DNA from: an uncultured Tenacibaculum sp. | GTDB lineage: Bacteria; Bacteroidota; Bacteroidia; Flavobacteriales; Flavobacteriaceae | Assembly: GCA_947501615.1 (NCBI GenBank) | Contig: CANMWK010000002.1 | Coordinates: 124,001-188,000 of the forward strand | Length of the DNA: 64,000 nt | Direction: 5' to 3' | Shown here: positions 34,485 through 43,624 of the stretch, one piece after another | Layout of the letters: every line of letters starts with the position of its first letter | How positions within the stretch are numbered: the first letter of the stretch is position 1 | Made by a program: the position numbers and the translations under genes | The notes under the pieces: model-generated | The model's input: only the letters and a program-made list of their open reading frames with translations | The model's database searches: none | What the model was told of the DNA's origin: nothing

Positions 34485-34932
34485 AAAAGCAGTACTAATT
34501 TTTTGCTTTATACGCTATGTATAAAGTTGGAGATAGATCATGTTTTAAAGATCAACAAGTGTAATTTTTATGGTTAATCTTGAAATTTAAAGTTGATTTT
34601 ATAGTCAAGAGTTATGTGTTTATTTAAATGAAGTTACATTTCTTGTAGTTATAATGTTGTTTTTTAGTGCTTTAAATTGTTTTTAAAAATGAAACATTAT
34701 TAAATACATCTTTTGTAAGATCATTTTAATTTTACAACGCATAGATTAAAAAGTTTAATTTATACACAGATTTAATAGTACATAAAAAACCATTGGGGGA
34801 TGAGTTTTTATGGAATATATAAGCACAACATTTGTTGTGCTTATTTTTTTGGTAAAGTTTTGTAATGTTAGTACGAGTACATACATGAAATAATTATTAA
34901 AAATCGATTAAGATTCTTTGTAATTTCGTGTT
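34485..34932. other. Intergenic region with isolated hairpin of unknown transcript
   Basis: Most of this 448-bp AT-rich gap shows no gene. A weak hairpin (AAAGCA/TGCTTT) just after the ade stop may end ade transcription. A second, strong hairpin at 34820-34849 has AAGCACAAC/GTTGTGCTT and a T7 run, over 300 nt downstream of ade, suggesting a separate short transcript in this gap. A 27-codon frame at 34811-34894 runs through the hairpin and is not convincing as a gene. Confidence 0.4.
34820..34849 (+). terminator. Strong intrinsic terminator in gap
   Basis: AAGCACAAC-attt-GTTGTGCTT followed by seven or more T. Confidence 0.75.
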
Positions 34933-35427
34933 GTGAAAAAAATATTACTACTATCGGATACTCATAGTTACATCGATGATCAAATTTTGAAATTTGTTCA
35001 ATTAGCAGATGAAGTATGGCATGCTGGAGATATCGGTAATTTACGAGTTACTGATACTATTAAAGAACATAAACCATTACGTGCTGTATATGGTAATATA
35101 GATGATGCTGAAGCTCGGTCAGAATTTCCTTTGGATTATAGTTTTGAAGTAGAAGGTGTTTCAGTATGGATGACACATATTGGTGGATATCCAGGAAGAT
35201 ATAAACCTCGAGTATTTAAAGCACTACAAGAGAAAAGACCTAAGCTTTACATTTGCGGACATTCGCATATTTTGAAAGTACAATTTGATAAAGAATTGAA
35301 TGTATTACATGTAAACCCTGGAGCAGCGGGCAAACATGGTTTTCATAAGGTGCGTACTATGATTAGATTTGAGTTAAATGCTGGAAATATTGAAAATATG
35401 GAAGTTATAGAATTGGCGAAAAATTGA
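34933..35427 (+). CDS. YfcE/MJ0936-type metallophosphoesterase
   Basis: The 164-residue protein starts at GTG and has the metallophosphoesterase motifs LLSDTH (D and H), HAGDIGN, VYGNIDD, GHSH and a C-terminal HVNPGA. Members are two-metal phosphodiesterases. The physiological substrate is unknown. Confidence 0.92.
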   Translation: MKKILLLSDTHSYIDDQILKFVQLADEVWHAGDIGNLRVTDTIKEHKPLRAVYGNIDDAEARSEFPLDYSFEVEGVSVWMTHIGGYPGRYKPRVFKALQEKRPKLYICGHSHILKVQFDKELNVLHVNPGAAGKHGFHKVRTMIRFELNAGNIENMEVIELAKN

Positions 35428-35437
35428 TGTTATATAG

Positions 35438-35478
35438 GAAAAAACCGTACCCTATGAAAAACATAGAGTACGGTTTTT
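35438..35478. terminator. Bidirectional terminator
   Basis: AAAAAACCGTACCCTATG pairs with CATAGAGTACGGTTTTT (one mismatch). It serves the converging phosphoesterase and DUF1842-like genes. Confidence 0.85.
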
Positions 35479-35482
35479 AGTG

Positions 35483-35887
35483 TTATTTTGCTGCATCTAA
35501 TTTGAATATAGATCCTTTTATCTCTACATCACCATGATGTTTTCCTGAGAACGAGAATCCTCCTACACCATCCCAATCAGCTTTTAATGCCATGTTTGCT
35601 TCAAAAGGAAATTGAATTGGCGTTAAAGGATTGCTACCAGGAATACTTCCAGTAATGTTAATTAAACGAACAATATCTCCGTAACCTGCTGGATAAGTAG
35701 TTCCAGATACTCTTCCAGAATAACTTTCTTTAGTTGCTCCGTCAGTAATTGTTACGTTACCAGTTACCGTATGTTTGTCTGAATCCACTAATAAAGAGAA
35801 TTCTACTATTGTTCCTAATGGATTTGCAGGGAATCCCATATATCCTTTGAAATAAACTGTTTCTGTTGCTAAAGCTGTAGTTGCCAT
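35483..35887 (-). CDS. DUF1842-like protein
   Basis: This 134-residue protein without a signal peptide has a DUF1842-like pattern: GFPANPLGTIVEFSLLVD, then VTGNVTIT, a long variable strand and MALKADWDGVGGFSF. DUF1842 proteins are small beta-sandwich proteins of unknown role. It is the second gene of a pair with the 135-residue protein upstream, next to a TPR-kinase/LytTR system. Expression may be regulated by that system. Confidence 0.7.
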   Translation of the reverse strand: MATTALATETVYFKGYMGFPANPLGTIVEFSLLVDSDKHTVTGNVTITDGATKESYSGRVSGTTYPAGYGDIVRLINITGSIPGSNPLTPIQFPFEANMALKADWDGVGGFSFSGKHHGDVEIKGSIFKLDAAK

Positions 35888-35935
35888 AATTTTTAATTTT
35901 TAAGTTTGGTTAGTATTAAATTGTATATAGAAATA

Positions 35936-36343
35936 TTATACTGTTGCAGGTTGAGCTATTTTAAATTTTAAATCTAAATTTCCTAAGTTCCAGATAGAAC
36001 CATCTAAAGATTTACTAGGATCATTTAATAATTCGTAAGTTTTATCATTAAAACTGAATTGGAAGTTATAAGGTCCTCCCCAGTTTACTCCCGTGTAAAT
36101 TAAAGAGTAATTACCTTGAGGCATTTCAAAATTTAAAGTCTGATCTAAATTTTGTTGTAATCCATCTAATTTAATTGTTTCCGAAGCAGAACTACTATCT
36201 TTTAAATTGATTGTTACATTAACACTATTATTGTTTCCACTTTTAATGTTACAGATTTCGACAGTTTCGTTTGTGTTATCGTTGTTAACAGCAATTAGAA
36301 TTAATTGATTATCACATTTTGTAATGTTAATTGTATTAGTCAT
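35936..36343 (-). CDS. Small beta-rich protein of unknown function
   Basis: The 135-residue protein lacks a signal peptide and membrane segments. It is rich in Asn, Ser and Thr and in alternating beta patterns (NSVNVTINLKDSSSASETIKL, YNFQFSFNDKTYELL). I recognise no family. It is encoded 48 nt upstream of the DUF1842-like gene on the same strand and lies next to the kinase/regulator pair. A partner of the DUF1842-like protein is inferred from position. Confidence 0.6.
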   Translation of the reverse strand: MTNTINITKCDNQLILIAVNNDNTNETVEICNIKSGNNNSVNVTINLKDSSSASETIKLDGLQQNLDQTLNFEMPQGNYSLIYTGVNWGGPYNFQFSFNDKTYELLNDPSKSLDGSIWNLGNLDLKFKIAQPATV

Positions 36344-36580
36344 GATTTCTTATGTTTTGTGGTTAGTAAATATTACGTGAAACAAATACGCTAGTGTATT
36401 GTTTCTGATGTAAAATTACTGTGAACAAAGAGCTTACAGGCTTTAAATGGAATGAAGTACGTTTTCTTTTCCATGAAAAAGGAAAAAAGAGGAATAAAAA
36501 ATAAGAAGCAGTATGAAGAATGAAGCAATCTATTTTTATAAATGGCTAAATCACTTCAGTAGAAAAAAGAAAGAAGAGTG

Positions 36581-37327
36581 TTATTTAAGAGTACGGACTT
36601 TTTTAATTAAGTCTTTATAGCGTTCGCTTAGCGTAACATGATGTTTTCCTTGTAGGACGATAAGATTATCTGAAGGAATAATTTCCAAGATTTTGTTAAT
36701 ATTTACGATATAATTTCTATGTGTTCTACAAAAAGAATTCGGGTCTAAAAGTTTTAAAATCTTGGTTAGCGAAATAAGAATTACGAATTTTTCTTTCTCA
36801 GTAATTATGTTGCAGTATTTCTCTTCAACCTCAATATATATAATGTCTGCAAGTAATACTTTTTTTAAAGATTTTCCTTTTTTAATAAATAAACTATCTC
36901 CACTAATTACAGTATCTTCTTCTTCAGTAAAAAACACATCAGACTGATCGTAAAATTTTTCAATTGCCATTTCAATAGCATACAAAACCTCTAATTCATT
37001 AAATGGTTTTAATAAAAAACTATAAGGTTTGGTAAGTTTTGCACGCTCAAAAATTTGTCGATCTTTCGAACTGGTCAAAAACACAAACGGTTTTGCTGCT
37101 TCTGGAACAGTAGTAATAGTCTCAGCAAAAGTAATCCCATCAGGAACACCGTTTAAAAAAATGTCTACAATAAGAATATCAACCTTTACTTTATAGAATA
37201 AAGTTAAAGCTTCTTGAAAGGTTTGTGCAATTCCACTAACAGTATAATTATTTTCTTCTAAAAGCTTTACAAGCTTATTGCTTTCTTCAACAGTATCTTC
37301 AATAATTAGTACGTTAATGTTCTCCAT
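36581..37327 (-). CDS. LytTR response regulator
   Basis: The start at 37327 (MENINVLIIEDT) gives 248 residues. The receiver domain has EDT at the acidic pocket, the phosphorylated Asp in LIVDIFLN and Lys in LLKPFNE. The C-terminal LytTR DNA-binding domain (about 150-248) has KVLLADIIYIEVEEKYC and FCRTHRNYIVNINKI. It overlaps the kinase gene by 14 nt, so they form one operon. It likely activates nearby genes, possibly the three small beta-rich protein genes. Confidence 0.9.
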   Translation of the reverse strand: MENINVLIIEDTVEESNKLVKLLEENNYTVSGIAQTFQEALTLFYKVKVDILIVDIFLNGVPDGITFAETITTVPEAAKPFVFLTSSKDRQIFERAKLTKPYSFLLKPFNELEVLYAIEMAIEKFYDQSDVFFTEEEDTVISGDSLFIKKGKSLKKVLLADIIYIEVEEKYCNIITEKEKFVILISLTKILKLLDPNSFCRTHRNYIVNINKILEIIPSDNLIVLQGKHHVTLSERYKDLIKKVRTLK

Positions 37328-39080
37328 CAGTAGTGGTTTTAGGTAAAGATACAATCATTTTTGTGCCTTTTTCTAATATACTCTCAATATTGAACTTTCC
37401 ATTGTTTTTTTGAATCATAGACTTCACTAAACTTAAACCTAATCCAGTTCCAAGTACATCTTCATGTTCTTTTTTATTAAGTAAAGCAGAATCTTTTAGT
37501 AATTCTGATCTAGTGGTTTCACTCATTCCTAAACCAGTGTCTTCCACAATTAAATTCCAAAAATTACCAGATTCTTCTGCATAAATAGTTATCGCTCCTT
37601 TTGGTTTTGAAAACTTAATAGCATTATCAATTAAATTTCGTAGTACAATTTTTATGGATTCTTGATCAATTGCTACAACAGCCTTTTTAGAAACTGTATT
37701 TTCAAAATGAATTGCTTTTTCTGAAAGTAAGGCTTTGTAGTTGTAAGCAACGTGTTCTACAATGATAAATAATCGATGTGTATCTACGTGAAAATAACCG
37801 CCATCGGTTTGAAGTAAAGCCCAATTTAATAAATTGTCTAATAAGCCATATGCACCGTTTACTATACCACTATTTTTTTGGAGTAAATGCTCTAAAGCAT
37901 CTAAGTTTTTAGACTGTAAATTGTCTAATAAAACAGCATTACTCGATTTTAAAGCATTTACAGAAGAACGTAAATCATGACTTACAATAGAGAATAATTT
38001 GTCTTTAGTGGCATTTAATTCATCTAAGGTTTCTTTTTGTTGCGCAATAATTCTATTGGCTTTTACTTTTTCTCTGAATAAATAAGCTCCAATACCTAAA
38101 AAGAGAAGTAACCCAATTGCTGAGTATAAAAAGATTCTCCGTTCAGTTTCTTTTAATTTATTTTCAACTTGCAAAAGATCTACTTCTTGTTGTTTAGCCG
38201 CAACAGCAAATTCTTTTTCTTTTTTAGCTACTTCATAAATTTTATTTCTATTGTTAATTGTATCAACATATTTCTCATATTCTTTTCTATATAATAAGGC
38301 TTTTTTAAAGTTTTTTTGATTTTCCTCAACTACAGCCATGTTTTTTGTAGCTATGCTTTTCCTGTAATATATTTTTCTGTCCTCTTCTGAAAACTCCTTT
38401 TCACTAGTGTTTATAATTCTAGATAAATCATATGCTTTTTTAAAATATGGAATAGCAATATTGTCTTTGTACTGTTGATAATATAAGTTAGCTATATTAA
38501 TATAGCTATCTATTAAATTCAAAGTATCTTTTTTATAAACATTACTTTTCTTAAAATAGGATTCTGCTTTGTTATATTCGCCTAAAAAAAAGTAGCATAA
38601 AGCTAAGTCATTTAGAAGGTTAACTTCGTCTAAGTATAAGTTCCTCTTATTAGGGAGCTCTATTAGTTGCTTATAATAATAGATTGCCTTTTCATATCTT
38701 TTTAATGTTAAGTTTATAGCACCTAAATATACTTTTACTTTGCTAATAAATTCAAAATTATCTGAAATTAGGTTAAATTGATTTTCAGCTTCATTATAAA
38801 CTTGTTGTTTAAATAAAGAAATCCCTCTGTATAATAAAGAAAGATTTTTTATTGAGTTTTCTTTTGGCTTTTTTTTAAGTAGTTTTTGAGTAAGAATTAA
38901 AGTAGAATCCCAGTTTTTTTGGATAAAAAATGTAGATGCTTTCTTGAAATCATTATCAAAATGATTTTTTTTTGATTTTTTAAAGACAGCTAAAAAAAAG
39001 AGATCTTCAATGTTGTCATTCTGAGAATATAAAGTGAAAGATAATAGAAAAAAAGAAAAAGAGAAGAGTTTTAAAGGCAT
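37314..39080 (-). CDS. TPR-containing sensor histidine kinase
   Basis: The 588-residue protein has a signal peptide (LFSFSFFLLSFTLYSQ), a TPR-rich sensor region (about 40-270), a coiled coil, one TM helix (about 325-345), a HisKA domain with the phosphorylated His in SIVSHDLRSS and an HATPase_c domain (NLIDNAIKFS and DTGLGM). The periplasmic TPR region is the likely signal input. The gene is upstream of and overlaps the LytTR regulator gene. Confidence 0.9.
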   Translation of the reverse strand: MPLKLFSFSFFLLSFTLYSQNDNIEDLFFLAVFKKSKKNHFDNDFKKASTFFIQKNWDSTLILTQKLLKKKPKENSIKNLSLLYRGISLFKQQVYNEAENQFNLISDNFEFISKVKVYLGAINLTLKRYEKAIYYYKQLIELPNKRNLYLDEVNLLNDLALCYFFLGEYNKAESYFKKSNVYKKDTLNLIDSYINIANLYYQQYKDNIAIPYFKKAYDLSRIINTSEKEFSEEDRKIYYRKSIATKNMAVVEENQKNFKKALLYRKEYEKYVDTINNRNKIYEVAKKEKEFAVAAKQQEVDLLQVENKLKETERRIFLYSAIGLLLFLGIGAYLFREKVKANRIIAQQKETLDELNATKDKLFSIVSHDLRSSVNALKSSNAVLLDNLQSKNLDALEHLLQKNSGIVNGAYGLLDNLLNWALLQTDGGYFHVDTHRLFIIVEHVAYNYKALLSEKAIHFENTVSKKAVVAIDQESIKIVLRNLIDNAIKFSKPKGAITIYAEESGNFWNLIVEDTGLGMSETTRSELLKDSALLNKKEHEDVLGTGLGLSLVKSMIQKNNGKFNIESILEKGTKMIVSLPKTTTDGEH

Positions 39081-39174
39081 GGAGTAAGCTGATATTGAAT
39101 TTAGATTATCAGCTAATTTAAAAAAATGTTCTGATGCTAATAAAGGATCAGAACAATACTTTTATAATTAAAAC

Positions 39175-39621
39175 CTAATTTTCTATCGGATCACCATGTC
39201 CTCCTTTAACAATAACAACAGTGCCTCTTGAAGTTTCTGGACCTTCATTTGTTTCGCCTTTATCATTAGGGTGAGTAGCATAGCTTAAAGGAAATACACT
39301 TGCTTTAAGAGGAATACTCATACCGAGATCAATAGTGTATGTATAAACATCTACTTGTGTTCCAGGTGCATTAGCTTGGTAGCTACATGTAACTTTTAAT
39401 ATGTTATCTCCTCCTTGAGCTGCATCACTAGCAATGAATTCAACAGTAGTTGGTGCTGGATTGTCTTTAATTATTGCTACTGAAAAAGTAGTCTTCCCAT
39501 CTATATTGATAGTAACATTATAAGGAGGGATTAATTTATCATGAACAGCAGCAGCTGGCTGTGGTAAATCAGAATAATTAGTTAAAACTGGTTGAACTGT
39601 TTTAGGTAATGTAATTGACAT
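39175..39621 (-). CDS. Small beta-rich protein of unknown function
   Basis: With the start at 39621 (MSITLPKTVQPVL) this is a 148-residue protein with no signal peptide. Beta-type strands dominate (NVTINIDGKTTFSVAII, VDVYTYTIDLG), and the C-terminus carries a Gly/His/Asp segment (KGGHGDPIEN). I recognise no family. It lies directly upstream of the TPR kinase and resembles in size and style the two proteins encoded downstream of the LytTR regulator. Confidence 0.6.
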   Translation of the reverse strand: MSITLPKTVQPVLTNYSDLPQPAAAVHDKLIPPYNVTINIDGKTTFSVAIIKDNPAPTTVEFIASDAAQGGDNILKVTCSYQANAPGTQVDVYTYTIDLGMSIPLKASVFPLSYATHPNDKGETNEGPETSRGTVVIVKGGHGDPIEN

Positions 39622-39750
39622 AATAATTAGTGTTTGGTTAAACATTTTAGATTGTGTAACAAAGCAACAAATTATTTAAAGATTTTAAAAGTTAAAAAGG
39701 CACAAGTGTAGTTGTTTATTGGTACAAACGTTCTTTTTTTAGGAATGAAA

Positions 39751-40494
39751 TTAAAACCGTATGGCAAGTTTTTTTAGTAAACGTAATACTTCAACATACA
39801 ACCAAATCAAAGTAATTAATAACCCCCAAGTAGCTAACCATTCTCGGTCTTTAGGGTAACGACCTACTTGTCTGTCGATATAATAAAAATCAAGAAGTAG
39901 AGAAAAAGAAGCTACAATAGCAGCAACTACATTAAAACCAATAGCAAACCATGAAGTCCCCCAAAGTATTGGTACATCTATTTTTAAAAACCATAAAATC
40001 CATCCGATAAAATAAAAAAGAAAAATAGTAGCTGAAGCTGTAATTATAATAGCTCTAAACTCTCTAGTAACTCTAATGAGTTTTAAACGATATAAAAATA
40101 ACATCATGAAGAAAGTAGTTATGGTAACCGCAATTGCTTGAAAAGGTAAATTTGGAAATCGCTTGTGTGCATAGGCACTAATTCCGCCTAAAAACAATCC
40201 TTTAGCAACTGCATAAATTGGTAAGAGATATTTAGCAGCACTATGCTTAAAAGAGATAAATAGACTACATATGATGGCAATAAACATTCCGATAGCAGTA
40301 TACCATTTAATAGCAACTCCGGAAAAGAAAAGATTCCAAGTGTATGTAGCGGCAATGAGAACTAAGGTAAGCATCACAAAAGATTTTAGTATAATACCAT
40401 TAATACTCATTTTTCTCTTCGTATAGGTGCGTTGTTTTTTCCAGAAATAACGATTAAAAGCTGGATTAGAAGTTCGTAAACCAAATACAGGCAT
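39751..40494 (-). CDS. Bax inhibitor-1/YccA-like membrane protein
   Basis: The 247-residue protein has about seven TM helices and a conserved pattern of the BI-1/YccA (UPF0005-like) family: FGLRTSNPAF at the N-terminus, SAYAHKRFPNLPFQAIAVT, and LDFYYIDRQV containing the acidic residue of the pH-sensor region. It may be a calcium-leak-type channel; function in this organism is unknown. Confidence 0.88.
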   Translation of the reverse strand: MPVFGLRTSNPAFNRYFWKKQRTYTKRKMSINGIILKSFVMLTLVLIAATYTWNLFFSGVAIKWYTAIGMFIAIICSLFISFKHSAAKYLLPIYAVAKGLFLGGISAYAHKRFPNLPFQAIAVTITTFFMMLFLYRLKLIRVTREFRAIIITASATIFLFYFIGWILWFLKIDVPILWGTSWFAIGFNVVAAIVASFSLLLDFYYIDRQVGRYPKDREWLATWGLLITLIWLYVEVLRLLKKLAIRF

Positions 40495-40511
40495 TTTTTG
40501 AGATTTAATAT

Positions 40512-40610
40512 TATGAACGTCATCACGAACGCAGTTTACGAAGTGAAGTAATCTGTTTTTTTAGATTAACGGATTATATCATACGTTTTACTTCATCGCA
40601 ATGACAAGAC
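40512..40610. repeat. GTCATTGCGA-type palindromic intergenic repeat
   Basis: GTCATCACGAACG, then GAAGTGAAGTAATCT, a central AT region and its complementary arms ending in TTCATCGCAATGACA. This is the widespread Bacteroidota palindromic repeat family; a second copy is at 52452-52572. It could form a long hairpin in transcripts. Confidence 0.7.
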
Positions 40611-40626
40611 TAACTTAAAATTGTAT

Positions 40627-40634
40627 TAGTTTTG
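40627..40634 (+). promoter_or_regulatory. -7 element of ruvC promoter
   Basis: TAGTTTTG matches TAnnTTTG, 23 nt before the TTG start of ruvC. Confidence 0.45.
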
Positions 40635-40657
40635 TATTCGTACAAAGTACAATAAAT

Positions 40658-41212
40658 TTGAAGACAGAAAAAATCATATTAGGCATAGATCCAGGGACTT
40701 CCATTATGGGATTTGGTATTATTAAGGTGATAGGTAAGAAAATGGAATTTGTTCAAATGAATGAATTGATCCTAAAAAAATATGACGATCACTATTTAAA
40801 ATTAAAGTTGATTTTCGATCGTACGATACAACTTATAGATACGTATAAACCTGATGAAATTGCGCTGGAGGCACCTTTCTTTGGTAAAAATGTACAATCG
40901 ATGTTAAAACTTGGTCGTGCGCAAGGGGTAGCAATGGCAGCAGGATTGTCTCGTGAAATTCCTGTAACAGAATATGCGCCATTAAAAATAAAAATGGCAA
41001 TTACAGGTAATGGAAAAGCAAGTAAAGAACAAGTGGCTTTAATGTTAAAATCATTATTAAATCTGAAAACCTTACCCAAAAATTTAGATGCAACAGACGG
41101 ATTAGCAGCTGCAGTTTGTCATTTTTATAATTCAGGAACAAAAGTAGGAGGAAAGAACTACACAGGTTGGGCTGCTTTTGTGAAACAGAATGAAAAAAGA
41201 GTGAAGAAATAG
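40658..41212 (+). CDS. ruvC: Holliday junction resolvase RuvC
   Basis: This 184-residue enzyme starts at TTG (KTEKIILGIDPGTSIMGFG, with the first catalytic Asp), followed by ALEAPFFGKN (Glu) and DATDGLAAAVCH (C-terminal Asp pair). It cuts four-way junctions made during recombination. Confidence 0.95.
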   Translation: MKTEKIILGIDPGTSIMGFGIIKVIGKKMEFVQMNELILKKYDDHYLKLKLIFDRTIQLIDTYKPDEIALEAPFFGKNVQSMLKLGRAQGVAMAAGLSREIPVTEYAPLKIKMAITGNGKASKEQVALMLKSLLNLKTLPKNLDATDGLAAAVCHFYNSGTKVGGKNYTGWAAFVKQNEKRVKK

Positions 41213-41494
41213 TTTTTTGTTTAAAGTATAAAGTTAAAAAGTTTGAAAGTTCTAAGGTTGAAGGTTGAAGTTTGAAAAGTTGAAAAGTTAGAATGTTTGA
41301 AGGTTGTTTCATGTCAGTTCGAGCGCAGTCGAGAACTAAAACAATTAAAACGAAAACAAAAAATGAATAAAAAAATCTAATTAATAATTATTTAATTCTT
41401 AAGAGTTAAAAGGTTTGAAGTTTGAAAAGTTGAAAATTAGTGAATAAAAGTTTCGAGTTTTTGTTAGGGTAGATGTTGAAAACAATAGTTTTAT
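41213..41494 (+). repeat. AT-rich gap with short degenerate GTTTGAAAG repeats
   Basis: No gene is seen. Short imperfect repeats of the type GTTTGAAAG and GTTGAAAAG fill 41231-41305 and 41400-41440, and a TCGAG-type repeat fragment lies at 41312-41336. The region leads into the heptanucleotide array. Confidence 0.5.
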
Positions 41495-41557
41495 ATAACT
41501 GATAACTGATAACTGATAACTGATAACTGATAACTGATAACTGATAACTGATAACTG
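41495..41557 (+). repeat. Nine perfect tandem heptanucleotide repeats ending at the hemW start
   Basis: Nine exact copies of ATAACTG (63 bp) end immediately before the ATG at 41558; the last copy plus ATG reads ATAACTGATG. Since the unit is 7 bp, a change in copy number would move the upstream sequence relative to the start codon and could change expression. Similar heptanucleotide STRR arrays are known from cyanobacteria. Confidence 0.9.
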
Positions 41558-42691
41558 ATGAGTGGTATTTACATTCACATCCCGTTTTGTAAACAAGCAT
41601 GTTATTATTGCGATTTTCATTTTTCTACTTCTTTAAAAAGAAAGGAGGAAATGATTCAAGCATTGATTTCTGAAATAGTATTGCGAAAAAAGGAGTTTGA
41701 AAATGAGCAAATAGCCACAATTTATTTCGGAGGTGGAACACCAAGTGTTTTAAATACTGATGAGATTAAAATGCTTATAGACACAGTGTGTACCAATTAT
41801 AATGTGGTAGAGAATCCTGAAATTACGTTAGAAGTGAATCCAGATGATTTATCAGAAAAACGAATTCTAGAAATAGCAAAGTCACCTGTAAATCGACTTA
41901 GCATAGGAATTCAATCTTTTTTTGAAAAGGATTTAAAACTCATGAATCGAGCGCATAATGCAGAAGAAGCGAAAGAATGTTTGTCTATAGCGACCCGATA
42001 CTTTAGCAATATTTCAATTGATTTAATTTATGGTATTCCGAATACTACCCACGAAGAATGGCGAGAGAATATTCAAACTGCATTAGCATTTGGAGTTCCA
42101 CATATTTCAAGTTACGCATTAACCGTTGAACCCAAAACGGCTTTAGAAAGTTTTATTGAAAAAGGAATTATAGATAATGTTGATGATGAATTAGCACAAG
42201 AACAGTTTTTAATCTTAGTTGATGAATTAGATAAAGCAGGATTTCAGCATTATGAATTGTCAAACTTTGGAAAAGAAGGTTTTTTCAGTAAAAATAATAC
42301 TGCATATTGGCAAGGAAAAAAATATTTAGGAATTGGTCCGTCTGCACATTCTTTTAACGGAAAGCAACGAGGTTGGAATATTGCTAACAATGCATTATAT
42401 ATTAAGAAAATTAATGCTGGTGATTTACCTTTAGAGATTGAAGGTTTAACGGTAACAGATCGTTATAATGAATATGTTATGACAGGTTTACGAACGATTT
42501 GGGGCGTGTCATTTCATAAAATAAAAGAAGAGTTTGGTGCCACATTTTTAGCGTATTTAAAAATGCAAGCAGAAAAATTTATTCTTGAAGATTTATTGTA
42601 TATTGAAAATGAAACATTAAAAACAACAAGAAAAGGGAAGTTTTTGACCGATGGTATTGCTTCCGATTTGTTTAAACTTAATTTATCTTGA
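41558..42691 (+). CDS. hemW: Radical SAM protein HemW
   Basis: The 377-residue protein has the radical SAM motif CKQACYYC (CxxxCxxC, residues 11-18 region) at the N-terminus, FGGGTPSVLN and the HemW C-terminal domain with NYG-like GLRTIWGVS. HemW is a heme chaperone, formerly annotated as coproporphyrinogen oxidase-like. The start codon directly follows a tandem repeat array; no leader ribosome-binding sequence other than the repeats is present. Its stop overlaps the next gene start by 4 nt. Confidence 0.9.
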   Translation: MSGIYIHIPFCKQACYYCDFHFSTSLKRKEEMIQALISEIVLRKKEFENEQIATIYFGGGTPSVLNTDEIKMLIDTVCTNYNVVENPEITLEVNPDDLSEKRILEIAKSPVNRLSIGIQSFFEKDLKLMNRAHNAEEAKECLSIATRYFSNISIDLIYGIPNTTHEEWRENIQTALAFGVPHISSYALTVEPKTALESFIEKGIIDNVDDELAQEQFLILVDELDKAGFQHYELSNFGKEGFFSKNNTAYWQGKKYLGIGPSAHSFNGKQRGWNIANNALYIKKINAGDLPLEIEGLTVTDRYNEYVMTGLRTIWGVSFHKIKEEFGATFLAYLKMQAEKFILEDLLYIENETLKTTRKGKFLTDGIASDLFKLNLS

Positions 42692-43440
42692 TTGCAACAA
42701 TTCAGTACAATTCAGAGAACTATAAAATAGATGTATCAGAACCCTTAGATATTGCTATAGCAATAGATACTGCTAAAGAAAATGTTAATGCATGGTATGT
42801 AGATGATCCTAAAATATATGCAGAACAATTTGATGATAAGATCATTCATGTTGCTCAAGGAGCTCCTGTTAATTTTAATTCCATTCAATTCAATCCGCAT
42901 TCACATATCACTCACACCGAATGTGTTGGGCATATTACAGAGAAAATACATTCAGTGCATCAAAATTTGAAGCGTTTCTTTTTTATAGCAGAAGTTGTCA
43001 CTGTAACTCCTGAAAAAGTAGGAGAAGATGAGGTGATTTCTAAACAGCAATTACAAAAAGTCTTAGGAAATAAAAATAGAGAAGCTCTTGTGATAAGAAC
43101 CTTACCTAATATAGCGAATGAAAAAAAATCGAAACGATATTCGAATACCAATCCGCCTTATATGTCAGAAGAAGCTGCAATATACCTAAGAGAACAAGGA
43201 ATTTTACATTTGCTTATAGATTTACCTTCTGTTGATAAAGAAAAAGATGATGGGTTATTGCTAGCGCATAACGCCTTTTGGAATACTCAAGGAGAAATTC
43301 GATTCGATGCTACGATCACGGAATTTATATTTGTCTCTAATGCAATTGAAGATGGTGCCTATGTATTAAATTTAATGATAGCACCATTTGAAAATGATGC
43401 TACACCAAGTAAACCAGTTTTATATAGAATATTAAATTAA
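42688..43440 (+). CDS. Cyclase-family metal-dependent hydrolase
   Basis: The 250-residue protein starts at TTG overlapping the hemW stop (TTGA). It has the cyclase/kynurenine formamidase-type metal motif in modified form (HSHITHTECVGHI in place of HxGTHxDxP) and a C-terminal segment IRFDATITEFIF. It is probably an amide hydrolase of unknown substrate. Confidence 0.75.
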   Translation: MIATIQYNSENYKIDVSEPLDIAIAIDTAKENVNAWYVDDPKIYAEQFDDKIIHVAQGAPVNFNSIQFNPHSHITHTECVGHITEKIHSVHQNLKRFFFIAEVVTVTPEKVGEDEVISKQQLQKVLGNKNREALVIRTLPNIANEKKSKRYSNTNPPYMSEEAAIYLREQGILHLLIDLPSVDKEKDDGLLLAHNAFWNTQGEIRFDATITEFIFVSNAIEDGAYVLNLMIAPFENDATPSKPVLYRILN

Positions 43441-43590
43441 CCCGTTGTACATTTCGACCAAAATTCTGTCAATTCGAGTGATTTTTTGGAATAAAATGGA
43501 GAAAAATCGTACTGAATCAAGTTCAGCAGAACTATCGAGAATAAGATTTTGACTTAGAAATAGTTCTCGATACACTTTTTTTAGCTTCGC
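43440..43590. repeat. TCGAG-type repeat, copy A (inverted relative to 55.4 kb)
   Basis: The segment contains CCCGTTGTAC, TCAATTCGAGTGATTTTTTG, TCGTACTGAATCAAGTTC and TAGTTCTCGATAC. The sequence at 55397-55592 is an inverted copy of it with about 75-80% similarity by eye. It lies between two converging genes and has arms that can pair. Confidence 0.7.
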
Positions 43591-43624
43591 TAGGTACTTT
43601 AAATAAAATATATTTTGATTTTGG

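Noticed and set aside
41399..41620. Minus-strand frames through the ATAACTG array
   Set aside because: They consist of translated heptanucleotide repeats (QLSVISY) and conflict with hemW.
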